DNA from: a virus
DNA length: 35,819 bases
Virus record (IMG/VR): IMGVR_UViG_3300027896_000019
Span: 1 to 35,819 of that record
Reading direction: 5' to 3' (one strand)
The notes beneath the pieces were generated by a model. That model had not been told where the DNA came from. It saw nothing but the letters and a program-made list of their open reading frames with translations, and made no database searches. Numbering within the stretch: the stretch's first letter is position 1; each line of letters starts with the position of its first letter. Below are positions 9,095 through 18,642 of this stretch, piece by piece. The position numbers were made by a program, and so were the translations under genes.

Positions 9095-9520
9095 TTATTT
9101 AATATCATTTATTAAAATTTCTCTACCACAAAATTCACTTAAAAATTTTAATTTAGCTCCACTTAATTCGTTAGCAATACTTGTTGCAACAAAATAAATA
9201 AAACTTATAGTATGTGGTTCAGTAATTTCTCCAAGTTCTTTTTTCATCTTTAAAAAATTACCTCTTAAAATAGCAAATATTTGTTCTTCGTCTACAATAT
9301 TGGGATTTTTTTCAATAAATCCTAAATTGATATTTACATCTGCATTATCAATAACAAGCATACCTCTTTTAAGTAATGAACAAGTAGTATCTAAATAATA
9401 CACATCATCTTCTTCTACGATTGTAAATGAACCAGATTTAATATTTTGTTCACGAATAGGATTTATTAATTTAATACCAATATCAAATTTATTTTTATTA
9501 AAAAGTTTTACTTTTGCCAT
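9095..9520 (-). CDS. Virion-operon protein of unknown function
   Basis: 141 residues, immediately downstream of the major capsid gene and its hairpin. N-terminal half is beta-rich and lysine/asparagine-rich (VKLFNKNKFDIGIKLINP) and the C-terminal half helical (ISFIYFVATSIANELSGAKL). Ribosome site CGGAGGTTATAAGG. The position suits a minor head or head-tail protein. Not recognised. Confidence 0.55.
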   Translation of the reverse strand: MAKVKLFNKNKFDIGIKLINPIREQNIKSGSFTIVEEDDVYYLDTTCSLLKRGMLVIDNADVNINLGFIEKNPNIVDEEQIFAILRGNFLKMKKELGEITEPHTISFIYFVATSIANELSGAKLKFLSEFCGREILINDIK

Positions 9521-9540
9521 CCTTATAACCTCCGTTGAAA

Positions 9541-9567
9541 AGTAAAAGGGGATAGTAATCTATCCCC
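9541..9567 (-). terminator. Hairpin with T-run after the major capsid gene (attenuator)
   Basis: 8-bp perfect stem GGGGATAG/CTATCCCC (9548-9555 with 9560-9567), 4-base loop, then TTTTACTTTT on the minus strand. It lies between the major capsid gene and the next gene, so it may partly stop transcription and favour capsid protein over joining proteins. Confidence 0.55.
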
Positions 9568-9580
9568 AATTTTATTTATA

Positions 9581-10567
9581 TTAAAGTGCAGTATCTTCAT
9601 AAACACCAAGGTAAGCATTATCACCAAAGATAACAGCAGTACCAAAGTATTTGCGTAGATTAACTTCCATTGTGTTATCGTTGATGTTTGTAGCATCCAT
9701 AGATTCTACATCACCTTCCATAACAACTTTTAATGGTGATTCTGCGCCCTGTGGAACAATGTATAACAAATCTTGTCTCAAAACAGGAGTTGTATTGCTT
9801 CCTCTTAGGAATGGATTATCTAATTTCGATACACTAGCACCTTTGTAAGCACCAATATATCCATTTTTATTAAATTCATCCATAATGCTGTTAGAGAACA
9901 TTTTTGTAGAAGTATAAGTTGTGAAACCAGTAGCTTCTGCAAGTTTGGAAACTATGTTAATATCACCCAATAAAGCAACATTACCATATCTCTGCATTGA
10001 CCTAATCATAGGGTCTAAAGTAGCTGTAACAATACCAGAACCACTTGCATAATTAGGACTTGAATATCCACTAAATGAAGCATATAAAGTAGCTTCAATC
10101 AATGCAACAATTTTTCTTTCCATTTCATTTGATGCATCAGTAATACATTCATCAAAATTAACTTTGCCACTTGCAAGTTCATATAAGTTAACATATGGTC
10201 TTGCAGATACCTCTACTGTATCAACAGTTTGATAAGCGTTCATGATTCTGCTTCTTTGAGTTGTTCCATTTTTAGCCTGTACAAAAGCTTCAATACCTGC
10301 TTTTTTTACTTTAAATAAAGCCTTTTCCCCAATACCAACTCTTTTTGTATCAGCAAATAAATCAATATAATTAGTGTTTGTATTGATTATGTTATTAACT
10401 ACAAATGCAAGTAACTGTGAAATCTCATATCTATTATTAGGAGATGGATTTTTAGCCAACTCTTTAATTGCACTTCTTGCTTCTAAAACTTCAATTTCAC
10501 TCTCTTTAATTTGATTTAGGTGTAAAGCAGAAAATACTTCTACAGCCTTATCAGTTCTTAATGCCAT
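9581..10567 (-). CDS. Major capsid protein (HK97 fold)
   Basis: 328 residues. Has the HK97-type order: helical N-arm rich in charged residues (KAVEVFSALHLNQIKESEIE), central region with TQRSRIMNAYQTVDTVEVSA, long spine-like helix (NEMERKIVALIEATLYASF), and C-terminal strands ending in RKYFGTAVIFGDNAYLGVYE, typical of the last P-domain strands. Very strong ribosome site (AAGGAGGACAATAAA) fits high expression. Position after portal, protease/scaffold and decoration genes is canonical. Exact subfamily cannot be stated. Confidence 0.85.
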   Translation of the reverse strand: MALRTDKAVEVFSALHLNQIKESEIEVLEARSAIKELAKNPSPNNRYEISQLLAFVVNNIINTNTNYIDLFADTKRVGIGEKALFKVKKAGIEAFVQAKNGTTQRSRIMNAYQTVDTVEVSARPYVNLYELASGKVNFDECITDASNEMERKIVALIEATLYASFSGYSSPNYASGSGIVTATLDPMIRSMQRYGNVALLGDINIVSKLAEATGFTTYTSTKMFSNSIMDEFNKNGYIGAYKGASVSKLDNPFLRGSNTTPVLRQDLLYIVPQGAESPLKVVMEGDVESMDATNINDNTMEVNLRKYFGTAVIFGDNAYLGVYEDTAL

Positions 10568-10598
10568 TTTATTGTCCTCCTTATATTATATTATTTTA

Positions 10599-11033
10599 TT
10601 AGTCTAATACGATGCATTTATAAACAGTTTCGCCCCATTTAGTAGGCTTTTCGATAATTTGATATTTCTGATTAGGTGAACTTGAAGTTGCAGTAATCTT
10701 ACCAGTAGTTCCAACGTCAACAATATCACCAACCGCAGGTGTTCCAACAACTTTATCAGTTACGAAAATTTCACCCTGTAATAGTCTTTTAATTCTTAAA
10801 TATTTTCCTGCTGATACAGTAAAGTCCAAATCATTAATCATTTGTTCGTCAACAGTATCAATTACGTTTTCTACGAAATATGGAATTTGCGAATTAACAT
10901 TAGGTGTTGCACAAGTACCTGCTGACCAACTAACCACTTGAACAAACATTCCATTATGAATCGCAGTTTCACCAGTTTTAAGAACTAAATTTCCAATATA
11001 TTCGTTATTTCCTTTTGCTACATAACCAGCCAT
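10599..11033 (-). CDS. Putative capsid decoration/stabilising protein
   Basis: 144 residues, small, beta-rich, glycine- and threonine-rich, and placed directly before the major capsid gene, as gpD is before gpE in lambda-like head modules. Segments LVLKTGETAIHNGMFVQVV and VGDIVDVGTTGKI suggest a beta-tulip or barrel of the head-decoration type. Strong AAGGAGGACAAATAA ribosome site predicts stoichiometric amounts. Assigned by context and composition; a capsid fibre base is an alternative. Confidence 0.55.
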   Translation of the reverse strand: MAGYVAKGNNEYIGNLVLKTGETAIHNGMFVQVVSWSAGTCATPNVNSQIPYFVENVIDTVDEQMINDLDFTVSAGKYLRIKRLLQGEIFVTDKVVGTPAVGDIVDVGTTGKITATSSSPNQKYQIIEKPTKWGETVYKCIVLD

Positions 11034-11060
11034 TTATTTGTCCTCCTTATTATTAAATAT

Positions 11061-12623
11061 TTATTTATACATTGTTATGTATTTACTAATTACGTCTGAA
11101 CCATGTAAATCCATTGTGTCTAGCACTCTTGATGCTGTTATCATAGAATCTTTAGGTTCAACCTTTTTTGTTTCTGCTTTTTCTAAAGCATATTCAACTA
11201 CTTTCGCTTGAAGAGTTAATTCATCAAGATTACAAATAGCTTCTGCGATTTCTGTTGAATCCAAAATTGCATCACTCAATAATTTAGAATATTTATCTCT
11301 TAAATTATTTTGTTTTTCAATTTTTTCATTTTCTGCTTTTTCTAAATTAATTTTATCCATTTCTGCTTTGAGTTCTGCTAATTCTGCTAATTCTGAATCT
11401 TTTAAAACAACAGTTTCTGAAAGTGTGTTAACCTTTTCAGTTAACTCATTAATTAATGTTTCTTTTTCAGCAATGATGTTATTTAGTTCAGTGATAATAG
11501 TTTCATCAGAACTCTGCACTTCATTAACCTCTGATTCTTCTACACTACATGTTGCTTTTTTCTTACTTTCTTCAACATCTGCCTTCATCTTTGTTTTACA
11601 AACTGCACATTCATCAGAACCACAATCACATTCTGATTCTTCAACTGCATTAGTTGATTCGTCTACACTTACCTCATTAACACTCATGTCTTCTGAAAAT
11701 GGAGATTCCATTGAATCTGATGAATTACTTTCTGGGTCTGGCTCTACAACTTCTGGTGGAGTTACAGGCATATAATTTTTAGTAACTTTATATAATTCAC
11801 TTATAGTTACATCTGATTCGCCAACTGTGTAATCAATCCTGAAATAATCTCCACTTGTATAATCTTGTAGTACCATGTAATTAACACCAAAATCAGTGCA
11901 ACACATACAGCAAACTTCCTCACCATAAGTTTCGCAAATTTTGTTATAAACTTTCATTCTCACCTGAGTAATATCAAGTTCAGAATTTTCAAAATGAAAT
12001 AAAGTTTTTTCAAAAAATTCTTCAATTGGTTTAATGTTCACTTTGTCACCACCTATATCAATATTTAATGCTTCTGCTATTAATAATCTAGCTGTAGATT
12101 TTTTTTCAGCAGGAGTTGTTACTATGCAATCACCAAATAGTCTATTATCTTGATGTGCATTTATAGTTCTTTCTTTTTCTGTAAAACTGTCATACTCACC
12201 AACAACCACTTCAACACTAAAAAACAATGATTTTTCTTGAAATAATTCTAATATTGCACTACATACTTTTTGATACCTTTTGAAAACTTTAACAACACCA
12301 TATAATTCTATTTCATTTTCTTCTGTCTCTAATTCATAAAAATCAACAAAACTTCCAACTTGTTGAGTAGCAAAGCTACCATCACGTTTTAAAGCGTGAC
12401 CTAGATTTTTATATTTTCCATTTTCTAGTTTGTCTCTTTCACAAACTAAAGGTATGCCAATATAAAACTCTTTATTTTCAACTATTTCATGAATAAAATC
12501 AGGAAGAAATTTAGCACCATTTAGATTAGTATTACTAGTTATCAAAAGGACATTCATAGTCATGTATATGTCATTAGAATCATTTAACTCAATAATGTTG
12601 GCTTGTATTTTTTCAATACTCAT
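11061..12623 (-). CDS. Prohead protease fused to capsid scaffold
   Basis: 520 residues from the ATG at 12623, which has AGGTGATATTA as ribosome site; a GTG three codons upstream is less well spaced. Residues 1-190 look like a serine-protease domain of prohead type (LGHAL for the histidine, LFFSVEVVVG for the serine region, then FGDCIVTTPAEKKS). Residues about 215-285 form a small domain ending in DYFRIDYTVGESDVTISELY, seen in other phage protease/scaffolds. Then come an acidic Ser/Glu stretch, a cysteine cluster (CDCGSDECAVCK), a coiled coil (about 385-445) and a helical tail that would bind capsid protein. Probable autocleavage during maturation is inference. Confidence 0.7.
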   Translation of the reverse strand: MSIEKIQANIIELNDSNDIYMTMNVLLITSNTNLNGAKFLPDFIHEIVENKEFYIGIPLVCERDKLENGKYKNLGHALKRDGSFATQQVGSFVDFYELETEENEIELYGVVKVFKRYQKVCSAILELFQEKSLFFSVEVVVGEYDSFTEKERTINAHQDNRLFGDCIVTTPAEKKSTARLLIAEALNIDIGGDKVNIKPIEEFFEKTLFHFENSELDITQVRMKVYNKICETYGEEVCCMCCTDFGVNYMVLQDYTSGDYFRIDYTVGESDVTISELYKVTKNYMPVTPPEVVEPDPESNSSDSMESPFSEDMSVNEVSVDESTNAVEESECDCGSDECAVCKTKMKADVEESKKKATCSVEESEVNEVQSSDETIITELNNIIAEKETLINELTEKVNTLSETVVLKDSELAELAELKAEMDKINLEKAENEKIEKQNNLRDKYSKLLSDAILDSTEIAEAICNLDELTLQAKVVEYALEKAETKKVEPKDSMITASRVLDTMDLHGSDVISKYITMYK

Positions 12624-12637
12624 TAATATCACCTACC

Positions 12638-14131
12638 TTATTGATTAGAAGGTTTGGGATTTTTACCAGTTGCACTTTTATTCTTATCTGTAGTCGCATT
12701 AGGATTTGGCGGTCTACCTCCTTTGTTGTCTGTAGGCGGTGGAGTGTTACCAGATGATGTATGTGTATTAGTTGGTGGTGCAAACACAGTAGCAAAATCA
12801 CGACTAGATTCATCTAATCGTCTTTCATACTCTTGTTCAACATCCAAACCATGTTCTTCTAATAAAGTTGTACTACTAATACATCCCTGTTGCCATAATT
12901 GAAATGCTTCTTCTTTGATTTTATCGTCACCAATTAAATCAACTTCATTAAAAACAAAAGTTGGTATTTTATTACTTCCAACTCTCCATATTTCAGCCAA
13001 TCTTCTATTATATTTCTTCATCATTTCACAAAAGTTATTTTGATTTTGCTTAATGCGTTCTGATGCTGTTCTAACAGATATATTAGCTTGTGCAAATGAA
13101 CTACCATCACTTTCGCCTGTCACAATAACAGGACTTATTCCACCACTTGATAAAATTTGACTATTTACTTCTGTATATTTAGATTTATCAAATAAATTTT
13201 GGTTTTCAACAGCAATAAATTTTGCATCAACAAAATGTGATGTTACTGCTAAAGGGAATTTATTTAATGCATCTTGAAATATCTTTGCCGTAGCATTTAA
13301 TTGTGCCTGATTTGGCTTAGGTAACAATTCATCATGACCTAACTTAGCATGTAAAAAACCTTTTGCACCAATATTCATTTGATTATCTTCATAAAATGAT
13401 ATTAATTCTTTTTTTGCTAAAGGTTTAAGGCATGAAGTCACCATTGGAATAGCGTATTTCTGCCACATTGGCTTAGGCTCTTGTAGAACAAATGTATTAA
13501 CAGGATTTAATTGTATCCATGCTGATGCATTTCCGCCTTGAAGTGCCTGAGTTATTTCAGGAGGATAACCTTTATATTTTTCCAATAAACTATCAAGGAA
13601 ATCTTCTTTTACATTTAATACCTGTCTACGATTAAGTTCTGCTACATTAAAATCAATAACAGGTTCACCATTAACCATTACTGTTGAAATTCTACAACGA
13701 TGTGGTGGTAGCGTTAATATACTTCCATCTGGCATAAAATATATAAAACAATTTGCAAACAAATACATTTCATAAAAAATGCTTCTAGCAATATCTAAAA
13801 AATTTATAGCTTCATAATAATCAAAATATTTTTGTTTAGCCTTTTCTGAAATGCCTTTTAATTTATATCCACATGAAAGTGAAAATGGTACTAAAACACG
13901 CTTAATAATTCCACTAAAAATACTATCAGCATCAACAAAATAATTAGATAGTTCATAAAGTTTAATAATATTTGTTTGTTTATCTTTTAATATTGCTTCA
14001 TAGTTATAATTTTTTAGTTCGCCTGTAAACGTATAATCTTTACTTTCATATGAAAATACCTGATTAAGTATATTAGTATTTAAATCTGCTCCAACCAATA
14101 TATCAGATGTATCTTTTTCTTTATTGCTCAA
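12638..14131 (-). CDS. Portal protein
   Basis: 497 residues, TTG start 7 bases after GAGGTG. Forms the dodecameric DNA channel at the capsid vertex. Seen: an N-terminal clip/stem-type region, KYAIPMVTSCLKPLAKKELI, then SSGGISPVIVTGESDGSSFAQANISV, a typical portal segment in the wing/stem region with 'lt g...g.s.a.a..s', and a long C-terminal helical part followed by a disordered Pro/Asn/Gly-rich tail (about 455-497). It lies directly between large terminase and the protease/scaffold. Family call from order, length and the wing motif. Confidence 0.85.
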   Translation of the reverse strand: MSNKEKDTSDILVGADLNTNILNQVFSYESKDYTFTGELKNYNYEAILKDKQTNIIKLYELSNYFVDADSIFSGIIKRVLVPFSLSCGYKLKGISEKAKQKYFDYYEAINFLDIARSIFYEMYLFANCFIYFMPDGSILTLPPHRCRISTVMVNGEPVIDFNVAELNRRQVLNVKEDFLDSLLEKYKGYPPEITQALQGGNASAWIQLNPVNTFVLQEPKPMWQKYAIPMVTSCLKPLAKKELISFYEDNQMNIGAKGFLHAKLGHDELLPKPNQAQLNATAKIFQDALNKFPLAVTSHFVDAKFIAVENQNLFDKSKYTEVNSQILSSGGISPVIVTGESDGSSFAQANISVRTASERIKQNQNNFCEMMKKYNRRLAEIWRVGSNKIPTFVFNEVDLIGDDKIKEEAFQLWQQGCISSTTLLEEHGLDVEQEYERRLDESSRDFATVFAPPTNTHTSSGNTPPPTDNKGGRPPNPNATTDKNKSATGKNPKPSNQ

Positions 14132-14163
14132 TCTTTAACACCTCATTTCCATACATCATATTG

Positions 14164-15933
14164 CTACCAATTATAAGCAGTGCCAATGCAAAAATCACCT
14201 TGGTTTCTTTTATTATCCTTATTTTTTTCTTCTTGTGTAAGAATATATTCCATTGCCATTGCTAATGCTGTGTATCTGTCTTTATGTAAATAATTACTTT
14301 GTGTGTCATATTGAATATTCCCTGATGCTGTAATTTTAGGAATGATATTACCCATTTCATGTTGTAAGGCATCAGTTTCAATATATATTGCAGTTTCTTC
14401 TAATAAAAATTGAGATTTATTCTTAGCAGTTTCACTTTTTTCTTCTTGATTTAACTCTGATTCACGCCTTATGGTAGCACTAGAAACAGGTAACATTAAA
14501 CTCTGATTCTCTAAAAACATTCGTGTAGCAGTAGCCATCCTACCATTAAACTTATTATCTGCCCTGACTCCACGAATGATAGGCAATCCACTTCCTGCCG
14601 TTTTCTCAAATGTATCTAAAATAAAAGGAGGATATTCCTTATTATTTTCATCAACAAATGGTGCATTTAAAAGTGAAATAATACCTTCTCCTAAAGAGTT
14701 AACGTCAATAAGAACTTTTTCTATATTAGGAAACCTCACACACATTTTTCTAATTTCTGTTGCGAGAATTTCTAATTGTTGTCCATGAAATGAGCGAATA
14801 TTAACAAGATATTTTAGAAATGTACCATCAGACTTTTCAGACATTTTAATAATGCACATACATGTATTATCTGCATAGGTTGAACCTGATGTTGCAATAT
14901 CACAACTTAATATATATCTTGACTTACTACCCTTTGCTTGAATTAATTCAACAGGCTCTAACTTACGGCATGGTTCAGTAAGTTCATATGGGAAAAAACT
15001 ACCTTCTGTAGCTCCAATGAAACGACTGTTCCATTCCATTTCCCATGAAGTAATTGGCATTTGTTTCTTTTGTGCTTCAACAAATTGTTCATCAATTATT
15101 CCATATCTAATTCCAGTTTTGTAATTTAATGAACAAGCAAACTTTGAAGTATCTCCTTGTTTAATATCCTTTAGTGTTTCTTTAAATCTAGCAAAAAAAT
15201 CACATGATTTTAAATAGGCAGAAGTTGTTTGAATGAGTTTAGATTCAACATCTTCAAACTCAACTCCATCACCTTTAAACTTCCAAAATATATCACGTTT
15301 ATATTGTAATATTGGAAATAGTACAGATGTAATAACTTCACTCTTAACCCACGCTGATTCATCTATGTAAATTACCTTTTTACGAAGTCCTCGAATATTA
15401 GAACCATCAACATTCATTGCCAACGCTTCAATTGTTGAACCTGATTTGAAATTTACTACACCTATATCTTTTTGAATCCTAATTGGGAAATTGATTTCTC
15501 TGCTTATATTAGGATTGTCAGATGCTAACGCTTGTATGTATTTAATAGTTAATAAAGCCTGTCTAACAGTCTTAGAAACTATTAATATTTGATTATATGG
15601 ATATAATATAGCCAATGATATTAAAACTAAAGCCATTTTAAAAGTTTTACCCAGTGACCTTGCTTCAACATCATCAATCATATTGCAATTACCACAGGCT
15701 CTAACAATAACCTCTTGAAATGGAAATAAACTAATAGGCTTATTAGGAGTAGATAAATATTCTTGAATAAAAACATCTAAATGTGACCTATAATACCAAA
15801 TTTGTTTTTCCCATTCTTCTGTATTAGGTATTGCTTGTTGCCTTGCTACTTTATTACTAAGCGGATTGCTAGGGTCTAAATATTGTCCTGATTGTTTTGC
15901 AAATTTCTTTTTGGAGAAGTTCATATAAGCCAT
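14164..15933 (-). CDS. terL: Terminase large subunit
   Basis: 589 residues. ATP-driven DNA packaging motor plus nuclease. The ATPase has a deviant Walker A (ARSLGKT, 91-97, K96), Walker B with catalytic acid VIYIDES (187-193, D191 and E192), and a coupling motif near LIQTTSAY. The RNase-H-like nuclease shows three acidic sites: ILSCDIATSG (D345), KVLIDVNSLG (D410) and HKDRYTALAMA (D552). GGAGAGGATATATA precedes the ATG, which overlaps the upstream stop as TAATG. All motifs are intact, so it should be active. Confidence 0.95.
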   Translation of the reverse strand: MAYMNFSKKKFAKQSGQYLDPSNPLSNKVARQQAIPNTEEWEKQIWYYRSHLDVFIQEYLSTPNKPISLFPFQEVIVRACGNCNMIDDVEARSLGKTFKMALVLISLAILYPYNQILIVSKTVRQALLTIKYIQALASDNPNISREINFPIRIQKDIGVVNFKSGSTIEALAMNVDGSNIRGLRKKVIYIDESAWVKSEVITSVLFPILQYKRDIFWKFKGDGVEFEDVESKLIQTTSAYLKSCDFFARFKETLKDIKQGDTSKFACSLNYKTGIRYGIIDEQFVEAQKKQMPITSWEMEWNSRFIGATEGSFFPYELTEPCRKLEPVELIQAKGSKSRYILSCDIATSGSTYADNTCMCIIKMSEKSDGTFLKYLVNIRSFHGQQLEILATEIRKMCVRFPNIEKVLIDVNSLGEGIISLLNAPFVDENNKEYPPFILDTFEKTAGSGLPIIRGVRADNKFNGRMATATRMFLENQSLMLPVSSATIRRESELNQEEKSETAKNKSQFLLEETAIYIETDALQHEMGNIIPKITASGNIQYDTQSNYLHKDRYTALAMAMEYILTQEEKNKDNKRNQGDFCIGTAYNW

Positions 15934-16859
15934 TATATATCCTCTCCAATACTAGCAATAATCCACCTAAAATCATTTATAATTGCATCAATTTCATCTT
16001 TTTTAAATGTAATTTTTTTCTGTAAAAATCCAGTAGTTTCTAGTTTTTTCGTAAGTTCTCCAAAACTTCCTAAACCAATTGAATCATTTTCAGTTCTAGT
16101 CTTTTCTGCAAATTTAGCAGATTGAGATAATTGGTCGAAAATATCCTTAAAATCCTTATATCGTTTTTCTGCTCCAGTGTGACCTTCACACATATCAGAA
16201 AACGCTTTGTCCATCGCTAGACTGGCTTTACAAACTTTTTTAGCATAATCTATATAGGCAGAATTTTCAAGCTTAAAATCACGCTCTAAGCCTGCAAAAT
16301 ACGTTTCTAAATAATTTAATTCACCAACAGTATAAAACCCATGCCATATTGGACTATATTTTTTTTCACCATATTCTAACTCCAAAGACATTTCATTAAA
16401 AGGTAAATCATCGTCTTCTGGTATTTTACCAACCATTCCAATGTCTTCTCTTTCCTTAACTTCTCCAAATTCATCAATAAATTTATACCATTGGACACGA
16501 TTCATCATCCTAAAAAACCAATTAAATTGTTTCCCTGTTAAAATTTTAACTTTTTCATTTAAATCCCTATTGTCTCTATATTCACTACTTCTATTCAATT
16601 CTTCTTCTGCTTTAGGATAACACCATTCCCATAAATCATGTCTATATTCTCTACGATTATATTTACAATAATCTTTAACTCTATCAGCACTTGTACAGAA
16701 TTTTCTAACACATTCTTTACACCATGCATCATGATAAAATTCATGTTTCCAATCCTTATTTGAATAAAACATAGATATGGGAGTTTTTTTATTGCATTTA
16801 TGACATGTTTTTTTTAATTCATCTATTCTATCTAATTTACTAGCCAATTTATACACCAC
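15933..16859 (-). CDS. Zinc-ribbon protein, candidate small terminase subunit
   Basis: 308 residues. N-terminal zinc ribbon with C19-x2-C22 and C47-x2-C50. The rest is helical and charged, with WFFRMMNRVQWYKFI near 114-128 and a late coiled segment. Directly before and overlapping terL by one base, the usual place of the DNA-recognition subunit, so a small-terminase role is likely but unproven. Its zinc ribbon resembles the C-terminal one of the HTH protein at 19533-20666. Two consecutive GTG codons and a TTG at 16847 are all possible starts; the TTG has the best spacing from AAAGGTGG. Confidence 0.5.
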   Translation of the reverse strand: MVYKLASKLDRIDELKKTCHKCNKKTPISMFYSNKDWKHEFYHDAWCKECVRKFCTSADRVKDYCKYNRREYRHDLWEWCYPKAEEELNRSSEYRDNRDLNEKVKILTGKQFNWFFRMMNRVQWYKFIDEFGEVKEREDIGMVGKIPEDDDLPFNEMSLELEYGEKKYSPIWHGFYTVGELNYLETYFAGLERDFKLENSAYIDYAKKVCKASLAMDKAFSDMCEGHTGAEKRYKDFKDIFDQLSQSAKFAEKTRTENDSIGLGSFGELTKKLETTGFLQKKITFKKDEIDAIINDFRWIIASIGEDI

Positions 16860-16876
16860 CTTTAATAACTAATTGG

Positions 16877-17350
16877 CTATTCACTATATCCATATTCATC
16901 TAGCATATCTTCCAGAGAATCATTAAGAACTCTGATATTTTTTTTCATACTTGATGCATAAGATTTGGTTAATTCAATTTGTCCATGATAATTACCAAGT
17001 TTATATTGAAGTGACATTTCCTCTAGCAATAACTCAATAGCATCTGGCATATCCATTTCTCTAACATGATTAATAATATTAACGATATAATCTATATGTT
17101 TTTGTTCCACTTGTTCACCAAACTGAAAGTTATTTTGACTTTCAACATCAGTCTTTAATGTTGAATTTTTATTTGAATTTATTGTTTCATGAATTGCAAA
17201 ATTTTCAACAGGACTTTGTACTATCCTATCCTCTAGTAATGTATAATAAGTATTAGCATCAACCTCTTTATTATTAATAAAAAATGTTTCACATAATTTA
17301 CCATTAATAAATTTATCAGTACGTCTAAATTCAGGGTAATTTTTTTCCAT
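16877..17350 (-). CDS. Unknown protein upstream of the terminase genes
   Basis: 157 residues from the ATG at 17350, which has AGGAGTGATATGC as ribosome site. Acidic, with a mixed N-terminal domain (KNYPEFRRTDKFINGKLCE), a polar linker rich in Asn and Ser (about 55-80) and a C-terminal helical bundle (DMPDAIELLLEEMSLQYKLG). No known motif. It lies between a metallophosphoesterase and the terminase candidates, so it could help packaging. I do not recognise it. Confidence 0.6.
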   Translation of the reverse strand: MEKNYPEFRRTDKFINGKLCETFFINNKEVDANTYYTLLEDRIVQSPVENFAIHETINSNKNSTLKTDVESQNNFQFGEQVEQKHIDYIVNIINHVREMDMPDAIELLLEEMSLQYKLGNYHGQIELTKSYASSMKKNIRVLNDSLEDMLDEYGYSE

Positions 17351-17361
17351 GCATATCACTC

Positions 17362-18306
17362 CTAAACTTTAGTATTTTGAATTAATACTAATTTACTTTT
17401 ATTATAATCAAACTTATTATTATCTAAAATTAAATAAACGAAACCTTGTGATTGAGGTTTACTCAAACTACCATCATGATTATATTCTGGAGACTCACAC
17501 AAACATCCGCTCTCATAGAATATACATTCTCCATACCTAGTTAACGCAGAAGCGTGTGTATGTGCTGTAACCAAACATTGAAAACGCAATCCTAATTGAT
17601 TAAAATAAGTAAATGCTTTTTCTGTAGTTTGTAATATGTTAGTTTTATAAGCCTTTGGATGGCTAAATATAACATCACCAATTTGAAGCCACCAATCACT
17701 ATTATAAACAATTTTAATTCGCTTATTCTTGTATATCTCTATTAAGGAATCATAATATATCTTTGATTTATTTTGATGGTCATATTTAAAAAAACCATTA
17801 TTAACAATTAAATCTAAGTTTGTTTCTGGCATTAATTGTAATAAATCATCTGATATTTTATCGCTTAAATAATTTATAAGCCTAACATTATGATTGCCTT
17901 TAATAAAATATACTTCTTTAGGTTTAATATATTCAATTGTATCAATTATCATTTTTCTAGCACCAATCATTTCATCAATGAAAGGTATTCTATATTTTTT
18001 TCTAAATTTGCTTAAACTTTGTGCATCTGTTTCATCTCCACCAAAAATCAATATATCTATCTTACCAACATAATCACTCAAAACTTCATGTGTTATGTTA
18101 AATGGATAATGTTGGTCTGATATAAATAGAATTTTAGTAATATCTTTTTTATATTCACCATCAATTTGACCTTGTTTATATAAAAATTGTTTTACAATGC
18201 ATCTACATTGTTCACCAGTTTTATTAAACATATCACCTATTTCATTCCAACTTAAATCAATATCACCATTTCTTTTTTGAATACCTAACTCAATTAATTT
18301 ATCCAT
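17362..18306 (-). CDS. Calcineurin-like metallophosphoesterase with N-terminal HTH
   Basis: 314 residues. All metal motifs are present: SDQH (D64, H66), GGDETD (D91), GNHN (N138, H139), FSHPKA and TAHTH. The first 50 residues (LSWNEIGDMFNKTGEQCRC) resemble a helix-turn-helix, so the enzyme may bind DNA. Such phosphoesterases next to terminase genes occur in many Bacillota phages; substrate could be DNA ends or nucleotides, not determined by sequence. Ribosome site AAAGGAT is 10 bases from the ATG. A weak promoter lies just upstream. Confidence 0.85.
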   Translation of the reverse strand: MDKLIELGIQKRNGDIDLSWNEIGDMFNKTGEQCRCIVKQFLYKQGQIDGEYKKDITKILFISDQHYPFNITHEVLSDYVGKIDILIFGGDETDAQSLSKFRKKYRIPFIDEMIGARKMIIDTIEYIKPKEVYFIKGNHNVRLINYLSDKISDDLLQLMPETNLDLIVNNGFFKYDHQNKSKIYYDSLIEIYKNKRIKIVYNSDWWLQIGDVIFSHPKAYKTNILQTTEKAFTYFNQLGLRFQCLVTAHTHASALTRYGECIFYESGCLCESPEYNHDGSLSKPQSQGFVYLILDNNKFDYNKSKLVLIQNTKV

Positions 18307-18330
18307 TTTATCCGCTTATCCTTTGTGAAA

Positions 18331-18360
18331 TTAATATTTACTAGACACATTTTTTGTCAA
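18331..18360 (-). promoter_or_regulatory. Possible promoter before the phosphoesterase gene
   Basis: TTGACA (18360-18355) and TATTAA (18336-18331) with 18-base spacing. The -35 box lies next to one arm (AGACACA, 18343-18349) of a separated inverted repeat whose other arm (TGTGTCT) is at 18409-18415. It would start RNA about 20 bases before the phosphoesterase gene. The -10 is weak. Confidence 0.4.
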
Positions 18361-18425
18361 CAATTAATTGCATTAATCATAATTTAAATTATATGTATAT
18401 TTGCTGTTTGTGTCTAAAATACAAT

Positions 18426-18614
18426 CTAAAAATCCAACTTATTCTTCACTTTAATACTAATTTCTTTTCCATTAAATTCTTCAAATACATCAAACTTAAA
18501 TTCAGTAATATTGTTTTTATCATCTGTTAGCTTAATACATTTATCATCTACCTCAATAACTGTACCACTTACACTAATATCAACAATTTGACTTCTCTTA
18601 ATTATTACTCCCAT
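18426..18614 (-). CDS. Small beta-rich protein, unknown
   Basis: 62 residues with alternating Val/Ile and polar residues (GVIIKRSQIVDISVSGTVIE, then EISIKVKNKLDF), suggesting a small five-stranded barrel. No cysteines and no membrane segment. Excellent ribosome site GCGGAGGAATTAAA. It is in the same operon 28 bases after the PhoH-like gene. A nucleic-acid-binding barrel is possible; function unknown. Confidence 0.6.
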   Translation of the reverse strand: MGVIIKRSQIVDISVSGTVIEVDDKCIKLTDDKNNITEFKFDVFEEFNGKEISIKVKNKLDF

Positions 18615-18642
18615 TTTAATTCCTCCGCTTATCCTTATTTAT

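Noticed and set aside
11368-11775. 135-residue plus-strand reading frame opposite the protease/scaffold gene
   Set aside because: It is a serine/threonine-rich mirror of the acidic coiled-coil region, has no ribosome site and lies entirely inside a well-supported gene.
12613-12813. 66-residue minus-strand frame overlapping the portal C-terminus
   Set aside because: It is an out-of-frame reading of the repetitive Pro/Asn/Gly-rich portal tail and has no spaced ribosome site of its own.
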